NCBI GenBank assembly: GCA_021780495.1 | Contig: JAJXYO010000044.1 | Location: 1 to 57,707, forward strand | Origin: Deltaproteobacteria bacterium | Lineage (GTDB): Bacteria; Desulfobacterota; Desulfuromonadia; Geobacterales; Pseudopelobacteraceae | DNA length: 57,707 bases | Reading direction: 5' to 3' | Part shown: positions 42,442 to 50,885 of the stretch, in pieces | Numbering within the stretch: the stretch's first letter is position 1 | How the letters are laid out: every line of letters begins with the position of its first letter | Notes under the pieces: generated by a model | Databases searched by the model: none | The model's input: only the letters and a program-made list of their open reading frames with translations | Told to the model about the DNA's origin: nothing | Position numbers and translations under genes: made by a program

Positions 42442-44937
42442 TTACTGTGGGCCAACGGCGCTTTCCACCAGACTCAAAAATTCATGGGTTGACAGGCTTC
42501 CCTTGCCCTCGATCCGCCAGACCTTTCCGGCCAACCGCTCCCGGTTGGCAGCCGACAGGTCCATTGAGGTCAATACCAGGATCGGTATATTCGCGGCTAT
42601 TTTCTCGTTTACCAAGCGGTCGGCGACGTCAAAACCGTTCATGACCGGCATCACCAGGTCAAGGACGATCAGGTCGGGAGAATCCCGTTGGGCCATCTCG
42701 ACACCCTGCATGCCGTTGCTCGCCCGCAGCGCTCGATAGCCTTTGCGCAGCAGGGCATTTTCCAGAGTAGCCAGCGTCAGCGGGTCGTCCTCGATGACCA
42801 GAACGGTATTGCCACTGCCGGGGACAACATCCGCACGCTTCGCGGGCGGCTGATTGCCGGCATCCTGTGAGAGCGGAATAGTGAAGCTGAACCTGCTGCC
42901 CGTGCCGAACGTGCTTTCCATCCAGATGCGGCCGCCGTGCAGTTCCACCAGCTGTCTGGTCAACGCCAGGCCGAGTCCGGTTCCTTCGAAGCCCTTGGTG
43001 TACACCGATTCCAGTTGGGTGAATGCCTGGAAGAGCTTGGGAATGTCATCTTCCCGGATGCCGATGCCGGTGTCCGCCACACTGATTTCGATAAAATCGC
43101 CGTCCCGCACAGCACTCACCTGTATCGTTCCATTCTTGGGGGTGAACTTGACCGCGTTTGAGATCAGGTTGAACAGGATCTGTTTCATTTTTCTCAGGTC
43201 TGCCGACAGGTGTACATCGGCTTCCGCAGCCAGATTCAGATGAAGTCCTACCCCGCCTTTCAGGGCTTTTTCCTTGAGCATCATCACGGAAGCGTCCAGT
43301 GATTCCCGCAGCAGGAACGAGCTCAGTTCCAGTTCCATCTTGCCCGATTCCACCTTGGAGAGGTCGAGGATGTCGTTGATCAGGGAGAGCAGGTGTCTGC
43401 CGCTGGTCAGTATATTATTGACGTATTCCTGTTGCTTTTCGTTGATCTGGCCGAACATCTGGTCTTGCAGCACCTCGGAAAAACCGATGACCGCATTGAG
43501 CGGGGTACGCAGTTCGTGGCTCATGTTGGCCAGAAAGTCGGATTTTGTGAGGTTGGTTTTTTCCGCCACCACCCGGGCGTTTTCCAGTTCGACGTTCTTT
43601 TCCTGCAGTACCTGATCCAGGCGCTTGCGCTCGGTAACGTCGCGCGCCGCAGCAAACACGCCCTGCAGTTTCCTGTCCCGGTCGTAGAAGGTGGTGGCAT
43701 TGAAGGATACCACCGTTTCTTTGCCATCTCTGGCGCGAGCGGTGAGTTCGTAGTTGGTGACCTTTTTCTCCCGCAGCACCTGTTTGATGCTCGTCTCGGC
43801 CTGAACCGGATCGGTGAAGTAGTTCTTGAAGGGCGCGCCGATCAGTTCATCGCGCGTACAGTCGGTCAGCACCTCCATCTGCTTGTTGACATCGGTGATG
43901 ATGCCGGCAGGATCGGTGGTCATGATCGCGTCGATGTTGGATTCGAACAGGGAGCGGGTATAGAACTGATGGTCGCGCAGCCGCTGGCTGAGCAGTTCCT
44001 GCTCCGCTTCGATCTGCTTGCGCGCCGTGTTGTCGGTGCCGATCAGCAGATAGCCGATGATGGCTTCCTGCTCGTCGCGCAGGGCCGTGACGGAGACGAC
44101 CGCCGGGAAGCGGCTGCCGTCCTTGCGGATGTAGGTCAGTTCGTAGATGTCCTCGATGCCGCGCGAGGCCTTGAAGACCAGCGCCTCGAAACCGGGCGTG
44201 ATCGGGGTTTCAAGCTCGATACTCAACTCTTGCGCGCGGGCAATGACCTCCTGCGGGTCGGAGATATCGGCCGGTGTGATCTGGTTCATGACCTCGGCGG
44301 CTGTGTAGCCCAGCATGCGTTCGGCGCCGACGTTGAAGATCTGGATGACCCCCTTGGCGTCGGTGGCGATGCTGGAGAAGTTGGCGCTGTTGAAGATCGC
44401 GCTCTGCAGTGCCCCGGCCTGGAGCAGGGCCTCTTCGGCCTGCTTGCGCGCCGTGTTGTCGGTGCCGATCAGCAGATAGCCGATGATGGCCTCCTGCTCG
44501 TCGCGCAGGGCCGTGACGGAGACGACCGCCGGGAAGCGGCTGCCGTCCTTGCGGATGTAGGTCAGTTCGTAGATATCCTCGATGCCGCGCGAGGCCTTGA
44601 AGACCAGTGCCTCGAAACCGGGCGTGATCGGGGTGCCGAGTTCGATGCTCAACTCTTGCGCGCGGGCAATGACCTCCTGCGGGTCGGAGATATCGGCCGG
44701 TGTGATCTGGTTCATGACCTCGGCGGCCGTGTAGCCCAGCATGCGTTCGGCGCCGACGTTGAAGATCTGGATGACCCCCTTGGCGTCGGTGGCGATACTG
44801 GAGAAGTTGGCGCTGTTAAAGATCGCGCTCTGCAGTGCCCCGGCCTGGAGCAGGGCGGCTTCGCTCCGGACCTCGGGTGTGGCGTTCCCCGGAGTGGTGG
44901 CGGGTGTGATCTGGTTCCTGTTCTTCTTGATTTCCAT
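42442..44937 (-). CDS. Hybrid histidine kinase with tandem near-identical PAS domains
   Basis: This 831-residue soluble sensor has PAS domains at about 29-170, 171-312 and 320-440, a HisKA domain with SHELRTPL near 474, an ATPase domain (N-box LFNLISNAVKF, G-boxes DTGIGI and GTGLGLAL) and a C-terminal receiver with phosphoacceptor Asp in LIVLDLVMP near 758. The first two PAS domains are 142-residue direct repeats that appear to differ at one residue (ELGTP versus ELETP). There is no membrane segment, so the signal is cytoplasmic. The operon continues into a single receiver and activator 2. Confidence 0.95.
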   Translation of the reverse strand: MEIKKNRNQITPATTPGNATPEVRSEAALLQAGALQSAIFNSANFSSIATDAKGVIQIFNVGAERMLGYTAAEVMNQITPADISDPQEVIARAQELSIELGTPITPGFEALVFKASRGIEDIYELTYIRKDGSRFPAVVSVTALRDEQEAIIGYLLIGTDNTARKQAEEALLQAGALQSAIFNSANFSSIATDAKGVIQIFNVGAERMLGYTAAEVMNQITPADISDPQEVIARAQELSIELETPITPGFEALVFKASRGIEDIYELTYIRKDGSRFPAVVSVTALRDEQEAIIGYLLIGTDNTARKQIEAEQELLSQRLRDHQFYTRSLFESNIDAIMTTDPAGIITDVNKQMEVLTDCTRDELIGAPFKNYFTDPVQAETSIKQVLREKKVTNYELTARARDGKETVVSFNATTFYDRDRKLQGVFAAARDVTERKRLDQVLQEKNVELENARVVAEKTNLTKSDFLANMSHELRTPLNAVIGFSEVLQDQMFGQINEKQQEYVNNILTSGRHLLSLINDILDLSKVESGKMELELSSFLLRESLDASVMMLKEKALKGGVGLHLNLAAEADVHLSADLRKMKQILFNLISNAVKFTPKNGTIQVSAVRDGDFIEISVADTGIGIREDDIPKLFQAFTQLESVYTKGFEGTGLGLALTRQLVELHGGRIWMESTFGTGSRFSFTIPLSQDAGNQPPAKRADVVPGSGNTVLVIEDDPLTLATLENALLRKGYRALRASNGMQGVEMAQRDSPDLIVLDLVMPVMNGFDVADRLVNEKIAANIPILVLTSMDLSAANRERLAGKVWRIEGKGSLSTHEFLSLVESAVGPQ
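44002..44853 (-). repeat. Tandem 426-bp PAS-coding repeat (2 units)
   Basis: Unit 1 is about 44428-44853 and unit 2 about 44002-44427. The DNA is nearly identical, including third codon positions, which indicates a recent tandem duplication. A more diverged third copy of the same PAS domain is in the kinase at 48506-50830 (about 49745-50165). Confidence 0.88.
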
Positions 44938-45257
44938 TGGTACCCGTTTCTTGAACTGGATTTATGTAGAAATTCGTCTGCGAAGCCGCGCATTCACCTC
45001 AGGTGGTGTCAGCGATGCGGTCAATAGGAATGGGAAGAACTCGTGGGGTGGAAGAGGGCGGCTTTCTGTTCTACATCGGCATGATCTTTATCGCTGTGCG
45101 TGTTTTCAGTTTTAATTAACACAGATATACCATTTTTTAATTAATTGCGCCAACGCTATTATGTCGGGCAGGTGGGTATTGGGCTACTTCCGGCGCTAAC
45201 AGGGCGCTAACGCCCGTAAGATTTTTTTTCGTGCAGCCACCACAATGTATCAGTCCG

Positions 45258-45299
45258 GGCCGCAATAACCGGTGGTTTCCGCGGTAACCTGAGGGCATC
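45258..45299 (+). promoter_or_regulatory. Diverged UAS candidate upstream of the DUF3494 gene
   Basis: CCGCAATAACCGGTGG, a spacer, then GGTAACCTGAGGGCATC aligns with the distal (CCGCCATATATGGCAG) and proximal (TAGACCTGACGGATTC) parts of the UAS. It ends 93 bp before the core at 45392, the standard distance. The match is clearly weaker than in the main copies. Confidence 0.4.
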
Positions 45300-45353
45300 C
45301 CCGTCATTTCCGACAGCTTGGTCTCAGGGCCAATCTGCGCAACAAGCTGTTTT

Positions 45354-45369
45354 CGTGTAATAATACACG
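45354..45369. promoter_or_regulatory. Palindrome between UAS and core
   Basis: CGTGTA ATAA TACACG is a perfect 6-bp inverted repeat lying where the IHF-like motif sits in other modules. It could be a separate operator. The gene-free stretch 44938-45578 otherwise contains only the sigma-54 elements and AT-rich runs near 45110-45150. Confidence 0.35.
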
Positions 45370-45391
45370 ATTGTCGTTGCTCCGCGGCTGT

Positions 45392-45406
45392 TGGCAGGCA
45401 ACTTGC
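45392..45406 (+). promoter_or_regulatory. Sigma-54 -24/-12 promoter candidate for the DUF3494 gene
   Basis: TGGCAG-GCAAC-TTGC followed by G matches the consensus with one change in the -24 box. It is 172 bp upstream of the ATG at 45579. Confidence 0.65.
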
Positions 45407-45578
45407 GTTTAATGAAATAGCTGAACAGCTCACTCAAAATCGATTTCCAGCTTTTTTGAGAAGAGGATAGCGGGAACCACATGGCACGATCAATTCAATG
45501 AAAGGGTAAAACAAGAGCAGGATTGTTGGAGAGGCCGGCACTAAAATCATTATTATTTCACGTTCAAAAGGGGATGTT

Positions 45579-46454
45579 ATGAAAAGGTTCAAGACACCAA
45601 AAGCGTATCTGGTCTTTATGTTGATTATGGGCGTTGTTATCAGCAGTTCAATCGTCTACGGGAGTTCGGACAGTCACAACAGAAAGACAAAACCGCCGGT
45701 TTCATCAACGCCGAATGCGCTTGGTTCGGCTGCACAGTTTGCCGTGTTTGGTGGTGGCGCCGGGATAACCAACCAGGGCATTTATACCATCATTAACGGA
45801 AATATCGGCACGACGGCAGCTTCTACCCTGGTCACCGGATTCCACGATAAGGGTGCCACCTATACGGAAACGACGCTCAATATCGGAAAAGTGAACGGAA
45901 CGGTATATACCGCTACCGCTCCTGCCGGTTCTGTTCCAAACGTGATCGCCTCCGCAGCCGCACTCGACGCACAAAAGGCTTTTGACAGCCTGTCGCCAGC
46001 CGCGCGTCCCGGCGGCATCGATGTTTCCTCATTGGGCGGCGGCGCCGGTCAACTCGGTAACCGTACCCTGGCCCCCGGCGTCTATACATCCGCACCAGGC
46101 ACCTATGCCATTCAAGGCGGGGATCTCACCCTGGATGGCCGCGGTGATCCGAATGCCATCTGGATCTTTCAGATGGCAACAACCCTGACTGTCGGCGGCC
46201 CGGGAGCAGCATTCCCCCAGAGTGTCCATCTTGTTAACGGCGCTCAGGCCAAAAACGTGTTCTGGCAGGTCGGCAGCGCCGCCACGATCAACGCAGCAGG
46301 CGGCGGTACCATGGCCGGAACTATCATTGCATCTTCAGGGGTTACGTTCTCTACTGCCGGAAACGTTGCAGCCGTTACTCTGAACGGCCGGGCATTGGCC
46401 CTGCATGCTTCGGTTACCATGGTGAACACCCACATCAACGTTCCGGCGCCGTAA
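45579..46454 (+). CDS. DUF3494 ice-binding-like secreted protein
   Basis: After a signal peptide (about residues 1-28) the 291-residue protein carries a DUF3494 domain (about 48-291) with the typical pieces LAPGVYTS, WIFQMATTLTVG, KNVFWQVGSAATI and GTIIASSGVTF. This beta-solenoid fold is known from ice-binding proteins but is also common in non-cold bacteria, where it probably acts as an adhesin or matrix protein. AAAAGGGGA precedes the ATG. It is close in type to the C-terminal domain of the protein at 54032-55957. Confidence 0.88.
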   Translation: MKRFKTPKAYLVFMLIMGVVISSSIVYGSSDSHNRKTKPPVSSTPNALGSAAQFAVFGGGAGITNQGIYTIINGNIGTTAASTLVTGFHDKGATYTETTLNIGKVNGTVYTATAPAGSVPNVIASAAALDAQKAFDSLSPAARPGGIDVSSLGGGAGQLGNRTLAPGVYTSAPGTYAIQGGDLTLDGRGDPNAIWIFQMATTLTVGGPGAAFPQSVHLVNGAQAKNVFWQVGSAATINAAGGGTMAGTIIASSGVTFSTAGNVAAVTLNGRALALHASVTMVNTHINVPAP

Positions 46455-46562
46455 GGCAAGTAGGCTGTTTTGAACGCAGGGGTATCAGTGGAGGCAGGCC
46501 GGTTTCTCGAAATTGCGCCTGTCTTCTTTTCTATCGGTATCAATTAATCAAGGGGATACGTC

Positions 46563-46868
46563 ATGGTAATCTACAGGGCAGGTGCAGTGGTACATTTACG
46601 GGGAAACCTGACGCACGCGGGCGTGACTCACAATATTATCAATTCATTGGCGGCTTCGTTGCCGCAGATCGCATCGGGTGGCGAGAAGAAGCTCCGCATC
46701 GATTGCAAAAGGATACGCAACGCTGACAGCAGCGGGTTGCAACTGCTGTACGTATGGATGCAGTGTGCCAGGTTCTGGGGGGTGGAGCCACAACTGGTCA
46801 ATCTGACAAACCGTTTAAAGCTGATCATACAAAGGGCCTGGGGCGGGAATTCCGTTTGCTACCGGTGA
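46563..46868 (+). CDS. STAS-domain protein (anti-anti-sigma-like)
   Basis: This 101-residue protein fits a STAS domain: strand VVHLRGNL, then RIDCKRIRNADSSGLQLL, where the Ser pair aligns with the regulatory Ser of SpoIIAA-type antagonists, then a helix and the VEPQLVNLTNRL strand. Such proteins sequester anti-sigma factors or act in toluene-tolerance-like lipid transport (MlaB type). No partner kinase is next door; it lies between the DUF3494 gene and the convergent activator 3 operon. AAGGGGA precedes the ATG. Confidence 0.82.
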   Translation: MVIYRAGAVVHLRGNLTHAGVTHNIINSLAASLPQIASGGEKKLRIDCKRIRNADSSGLQLLYVWMQCARFWGVEPQLVNLTNRLKLIIQRAWGGNSVCYR

Positions 46869-46955
46869 CAGATCCCCTCCGGAAACGCTGACTGTGTGTC
46901 CGGATGGACGAAGTGTCTGTTCCGGAAGATCGATGCATCATAATTGAAATAGCAC

Positions 46956-48509
46956 TTACTGCCGTGCGATGCCGTATTTCCTCATCCGGGCGCGCAGGGT
47001 GCTGGCGTTGAGGCCGAGGAGGAGCGCCGCCCCGTTTTTTCCTTCGATGCGCCAGCCGGTTTTCTGAAGCACCTGGAGAACGTGGTCGCGTTCCAGTTCG
47101 ACCAGGGCTTTAACCTCCTGCCCGGCCGGTTCGTCATCACCGCTGCCGGCCGTATCGAAGTGGTCCAGGACCTGCAGCGAGGTGCCCGGGGTGATGATGA
47201 CGGCCCGCTCGATGATACTCTCCAGTTCGCGCACGTTGCCGGGCCAGTGGTATTCCTGCAGGGTGTTCAGCGTATCCTTTGAAACGGTCTCGATCCGCTT
47301 GCCGATTTTCTTGTTGAACTTGGCGACAAAATGATTGACCAGCAGCGGGATATCGTCCCGGCGCAGCCTCAGTGGCGGCATCGTGATCGGGAACACATTC
47401 AGCCGGTAAAACAGATCCTCGCGGAAGGTGCCCTTCTGGACCTCGGCCTTCAGATCCCGGTTGGTGGCCGCGATGATCCTGACATCGGTCTTGATGGTGC
47501 GGGGACTGCCCAGGCGTTCGAACTCGCCATCCTGAATCACCCGCAACAACTTGCATTGCAGCTCCAATGGCATCTCGCCGATCTCATCCAGGAAGATGGT
47601 GCCGCCGTCGGCCAGCTCAAAGCGTCCGATCTGGCGGGCGTCCGATCCGGTGAACGCACCCCGTTCCCGCCCGAACAGCTCGCTTTCCACTAGGCTGGCC
47701 GGCAGGGTCGTGCAGTTGACCGTTATCAGGGGCCGGGCCTTGCGGCTGCTGCTGCTGTGGATGGCGCGGGCCACCACCCCCTTGCCGGTGCCGGTTTCGC
47801 CCAGCAGCAGAACGGTCGCGTTCATGGGGGCAACCTGCTCGACCTGGGAAAATACCTGCGAGAGGAGCTTGCTGTGGCCGATGACCTCGCCGAAGTTGTA
47901 GCGCTGGTCAACCTCCTGCTGCAGGTAGATGTTCTCGGCCTGGAGGCGGTCTTTCAACAGTTTTATTTCCGCATAGGTACTCTGGAGGGATGTCTCTGCC
48001 TTCGTGCGTTCCGCTATCTCCTGGGTAAGCCGCATATTGGTTGCAAGCAGCTCTCCCGAACGTTGCTGTACGGTCTGCTCCAGCTGATTGTTGTAGCTTT
48101 CAAGTGTCTTGTACAGCAGCCGTGTTTCCAGATTGTTGCGGATACGCAGCTTGACCTCGGCCAGATCAAACGGCTTGCTGACGAAATCTCTCGCGCCGGC
48201 TTGCAGTGCGCGCAGTTTGTGACCGGGCTGGGCCGTGATCACGAGGACCGGCAGGTAGTCGTTCGTTTCGCCCGCCTTGAGCCCTTCCATTACCTGGAAG
48301 CCGTCCAGGCCGGGCATCTGCAGGTCGAGCAGGATCAGGTCGTAGCAGTTTTTATGGTGCAGCGCGCAGACCTCCTCCGGATTCGTCGTTGAGGCTACGG
48401 AGGTGTAGCCGGCTTCACGCAGCATCTGCTCAAGCAGGGTGACATTGGTCTCCTGATCGTCAACGATCAGGATCGAGGCGTTAGAAATCTCGGTCGTGGT
48501 AATTATCAT
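46956..48509 (-). CDS. Sigma-54-dependent response regulator (activator 3)
   Basis: This 517-residue protein has an N-terminal receiver (phosphoacceptor in LILLDLQMPGLDG near residue 60), a coiled coil, an AAA+ domain (GETGTGKG near 235; GAFTGS contact loop) and the helix-turn-helix ALLLGLNASTLRARMRKYG, identical over this stretch to activator 1. Its start overlaps the stop of the hybrid kinase (ATGA at 48509), so it is probably the target of that kinase. Because the recognition helix matches activator 1, both should read the same UAS, one by phosphorylation and one by a PAS signal. Confidence 0.94.
   Translation of the reverse strand: MIITTTEISNASILIVDDQETNVTLLEQMLREAGYTSVASTTNPEEVCALHHKNCYDLILLDLQMPGLDGFQVMEGLKAGETNDYLPVLVITAQPGHKLRALQAGARDFVSKPFDLAEVKLRIRNNLETRLLYKTLESYNNQLEQTVQQRSGELLATNMRLTQEIAERTKAETSLQSTYAEIKLLKDRLQAENIYLQQEVDQRYNFGEVIGHSKLLSQVFSQVEQVAPMNATVLLLGETGTGKGVVARAIHSSSSRKARPLITVNCTTLPASLVESELFGRERGAFTGSDARQIGRFELADGGTIFLDEIGEMPLELQCKLLRVIQDGEFERLGSPRTIKTDVRIIAATNRDLKAEVQKGTFREDLFYRLNVFPITMPPLRLRRDDIPLLVNHFVAKFNKKIGKRIETVSKDTLNTLQEYHWPGNVRELESIIERAVIITPGTSLQVLDHFDTAGSGDDEPAGQEVKALVELERDHVLQVLQKTGWRIEGKNGAALLLGLNASTLRARMRKYGIARQ
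47175..47830 (-). repeat. Activator AAA+ repeat, copy C
   Basis: This is the third copy of the near-identical AAA+ coding segment, with more scattered substitutions than copies A and B but still far more alike than needed at protein level. Confidence 0.8.
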
Positions 48510-50830
48510 GGTTGTCCCTTGTTCGCTTTCGTTTTTGCGTAGTTCAGTGTCATGTCCAGCGTCGTCAGGAATTCATCGACCTTGATCGGCTTGGTGAGAT
48601 AACGGAAGAATCCGGCCTCCAACCCCTTCTCGATATCGCGTGGTATGGCATTGGCACTGAGGGCAACGATCGGGATGTGCGCCGTCAGCGGGTCTTCGGA
48701 CAAGATCTTCAGCGCATCTATGCCACTGATGCCGGGCAGATTGATGTCCATCAGGATCATATCCGGCTGGGAGGACCGGGCAACCTCGATGCCGCGGACG
48801 GCGTTGCGCGCTCCCAGAAAGCGGATATCGGGACGGCGGGCAATCAGATCCTCGACCAGCATCATATTGGCCGGATTGTCCTCAACGTAGAGCACCGAGT
48901 ACAGCTGCTTGACAGTGCTGTCCTGCACATCGGCGGCCGCCGTGATACCATTTGTCTGAGCGTTGATCTGCGGTTCGGCCGTCTGTTTCAGTTCGATCCA
49001 GAACACACTGCCTTCCCCGACCGTGCTTGACATGCCGATGCTGCCCTGCATCAACTCGATCAAGCGCTTGCATACCACCAGGCCGATGCCGGTGCCTTCT
49101 TCGGTGGTGCCCTTTTGTCCGAGACGGTTGAACGGTTGGAACAACTGCGTCAGCTGGTCGGGCGCCAGCCCCGCGCCGGAATCCCGAACGCTGATGCGAA
49201 CCGAATCCGGTGCGCTCAGAGCACAGGACACGACCACCGTTCCGCCCAGCCTGTTGTATTTTATCGCATTGGACAGCAGGTTGAGGATAACCTGCTTCAC
49301 CCGTGTCCGGTCGGCGTTGACAAAGCGGGGCGTTTCAAAAGGGGTAAAGGTGACACTGATATCGCGCTGCTGGGCCTGGGGCTCAACCATGGTCTCGCAC
49401 TCTTGCATGACCTCAGCCAGCGATACCGGTTCCAGCGACAGCGACAGCTTGCCGGACTCGATCAGCGCCAGGTCGAGGATTTCGTTGATCAGCTCCAGCA
49501 GATACCAGCCGGCCTTGAGAATCTGATCGATACTGCGTTTCTGGGAGGGCACCGGTTGAGGAACGCCGGATTCCAGGAGTTGGGCAAAACCGAGGATCGC
49601 GCCGAGCGGCGTGCGCAGTTCATGGCTCATGCTGGAGAGGAAATCCGATTTGGCGAGGTTGGCCTTATCCGCCAGGAGCATGGCGCTCTCCAGTTCGGCG
49701 TTCTTGTCCTGCAGGATCTGATCGAGGCGTGCCCGCTCGGCATCGACCTGTTTGCGCGCCGTGTTGTCGGTGCCGATCAGCAGATAGCCGATGATGGCAT
49801 TCTGGTCGTCGCGCAGGGCGGTGACCGACACGACCGCCGGGAAGCGGCTGCCGTCCTTGCGGATATAGGTCAGCTCGTAAATATCCTCGATCCCGCGCCG
49901 GGCCTTGAATACCAGGGCGTCAAATCCCGGTGTGATCCGGGTTTCGAGCTCGTCGCTGAGCGCCTTGGCCCGCGCAATCACCTCCACCGGATCGGAAATG
50001 TCGGCCGGCGTGATCAGGTTCATGACCTCGGCGGCGCTATATCCCAGCATCCGTTCCGCGCCGACGTTGAAGATCTGGATGACGCCATTGGCATCAGTGG
50101 CAATACTGGAGAAGTTGGCACTGTTGAAAATCGCCCGCTGCAGCGCTCCAGACTTGAGCAGCTCCTCTTCAGCCTTCTTGCGGTCGGTAATATCCTCCAT
50201 GGCCAGCAGGATGATGTGTGAGCCGACCTTTTCCCGGAAAATCTGGCGGGCGTTGAGCAGAATAATCTTGCGGCCGATACCGGGAAAATGGTGATCGACC
50301 TCGTAACTGTTGAGCACGGTATCGTGGGGCAGGATGTTCTCAATGAGTACCCGCAGCTGGGGAATGTCCCATTGCCGGTTACCGATTTCGTAGATGTACT
50401 GCCCGATGGTCTCTTGGGACGCGGCCTTGAAGGTGTCGTAGAAACTGTGGTTGGCGGTCAGGATTCTCAGGTCGGAATCCAGCACCACCAGCGGCTTGCG
50501 CACGGTTTCCACGATGTTCTCGGCATATTCCCGGGCATCCTGGATTTCCGTTCGCGAAAATTCAAGCTCAGCCTGAACCCGCACCAGTTCTTCGTTTTGC
50601 ATCTCCAGCTCGACCTGCTGATTCTCAAGCTCTTCCTGAGCCCGGCGCAGCTCGTTATTCTGCACCTCCATCTCGATCTGGTACAGCTCTAGTTCGTGGA
50701 CGAGCCTCTGGGTCGCTTCCTTGGTTCGGGGTGGCGATGATGCCGGGGCTGTCACCTGCAGGCGTTCTTCCGCCAGGCGGTGCAGTTCGAGTGCAGATTG
50801 GATCAGGTCGGATTGTTTGTCTTCTTGCAT
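48506..50830 (-). CDS. Hybrid histidine kinase with coiled-coil/PAS input
   Basis: This 774-residue cytoplasmic kinase opens with two coiled-coil blocks (LVHELELYQIEMEVQN; QQVELEMQNEELVRVQ) like those of activator 1 and the PAS-only protein. PAS domains follow at about 110-220 and 225-360. HisKA has SHELRTPL near residue 402, then an ATPase domain (NLLSNAIKY; GTGIGLVV) and a receiver with Asp in MILMDINLPG near 691. The second PAS is a relative of the tandem PAS units in the 42442-44937 kinase. The start at 50830 leaves a 55-bp gap from the CheB/CheR fusion; a TTG at 50902 would overlap it. Confidence 0.93.
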   Translation of the reverse strand: MQEDKQSDLIQSALELHRLAEERLQVTAPASSPPRTKEATQRLVHELELYQIEMEVQNNELRRAQEELENQQVELEMQNEELVRVQAELEFSRTEIQDAREYAENIVETVRKPLVVLDSDLRILTANHSFYDTFKAASQETIGQYIYEIGNRQWDIPQLRVLIENILPHDTVLNSYEVDHHFPGIGRKIILLNARQIFREKVGSHIILLAMEDITDRKKAEEELLKSGALQRAIFNSANFSSIATDANGVIQIFNVGAERMLGYSAAEVMNLITPADISDPVEVIARAKALSDELETRITPGFDALVFKARRGIEDIYELTYIRKDGSRFPAVVSVTALRDDQNAIIGYLLIGTDNTARKQVDAERARLDQILQDKNAELESAMLLADKANLAKSDFLSSMSHELRTPLGAILGFAQLLESGVPQPVPSQKRSIDQILKAGWYLLELINEILDLALIESGKLSLSLEPVSLAEVMQECETMVEPQAQQRDISVTFTPFETPRFVNADRTRVKQVILNLLSNAIKYNRLGGTVVVSCALSAPDSVRISVRDSGAGLAPDQLTQLFQPFNRLGQKGTTEEGTGIGLVVCKRLIELMQGSIGMSSTVGEGSVFWIELKQTAEPQINAQTNGITAAADVQDSTVKQLYSVLYVEDNPANMMLVEDLIARRPDIRFLGARNAVRGIEVARSSQPDMILMDINLPGISGIDALKILSEDPLTAHIPIVALSANAIPRDIEKGLEAGFFRYLTKPIKVDEFLTTLDMTLNYAKTKANKGQP

Positions 50831-50885
50831 GCAGAGCTCTTCTCTTGTGCCGGATTTGGTGAAAATAGGTGCGAAGATCGGTGTG

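Noticed and set aside
43393..45027. 544-residue plus-strand open frame.
   Set aside because: It is antisense to the hybrid kinase PAS repeats; its repeats mirror the PAS duplication and it encodes no recognisable fold.
45137..45433. 98-residue minus-strand open frame.
   Set aside because: It overlaps the promoter region of the DUF3494 gene, has no ribosome binding site, and its composition is not protein-like.
45482..45506. TGGCAC near 45491 as a sigma-54 -24 element.
   Set aside because: The -12 position reads ATTC without the essential GC; the core at 45392 is far better.
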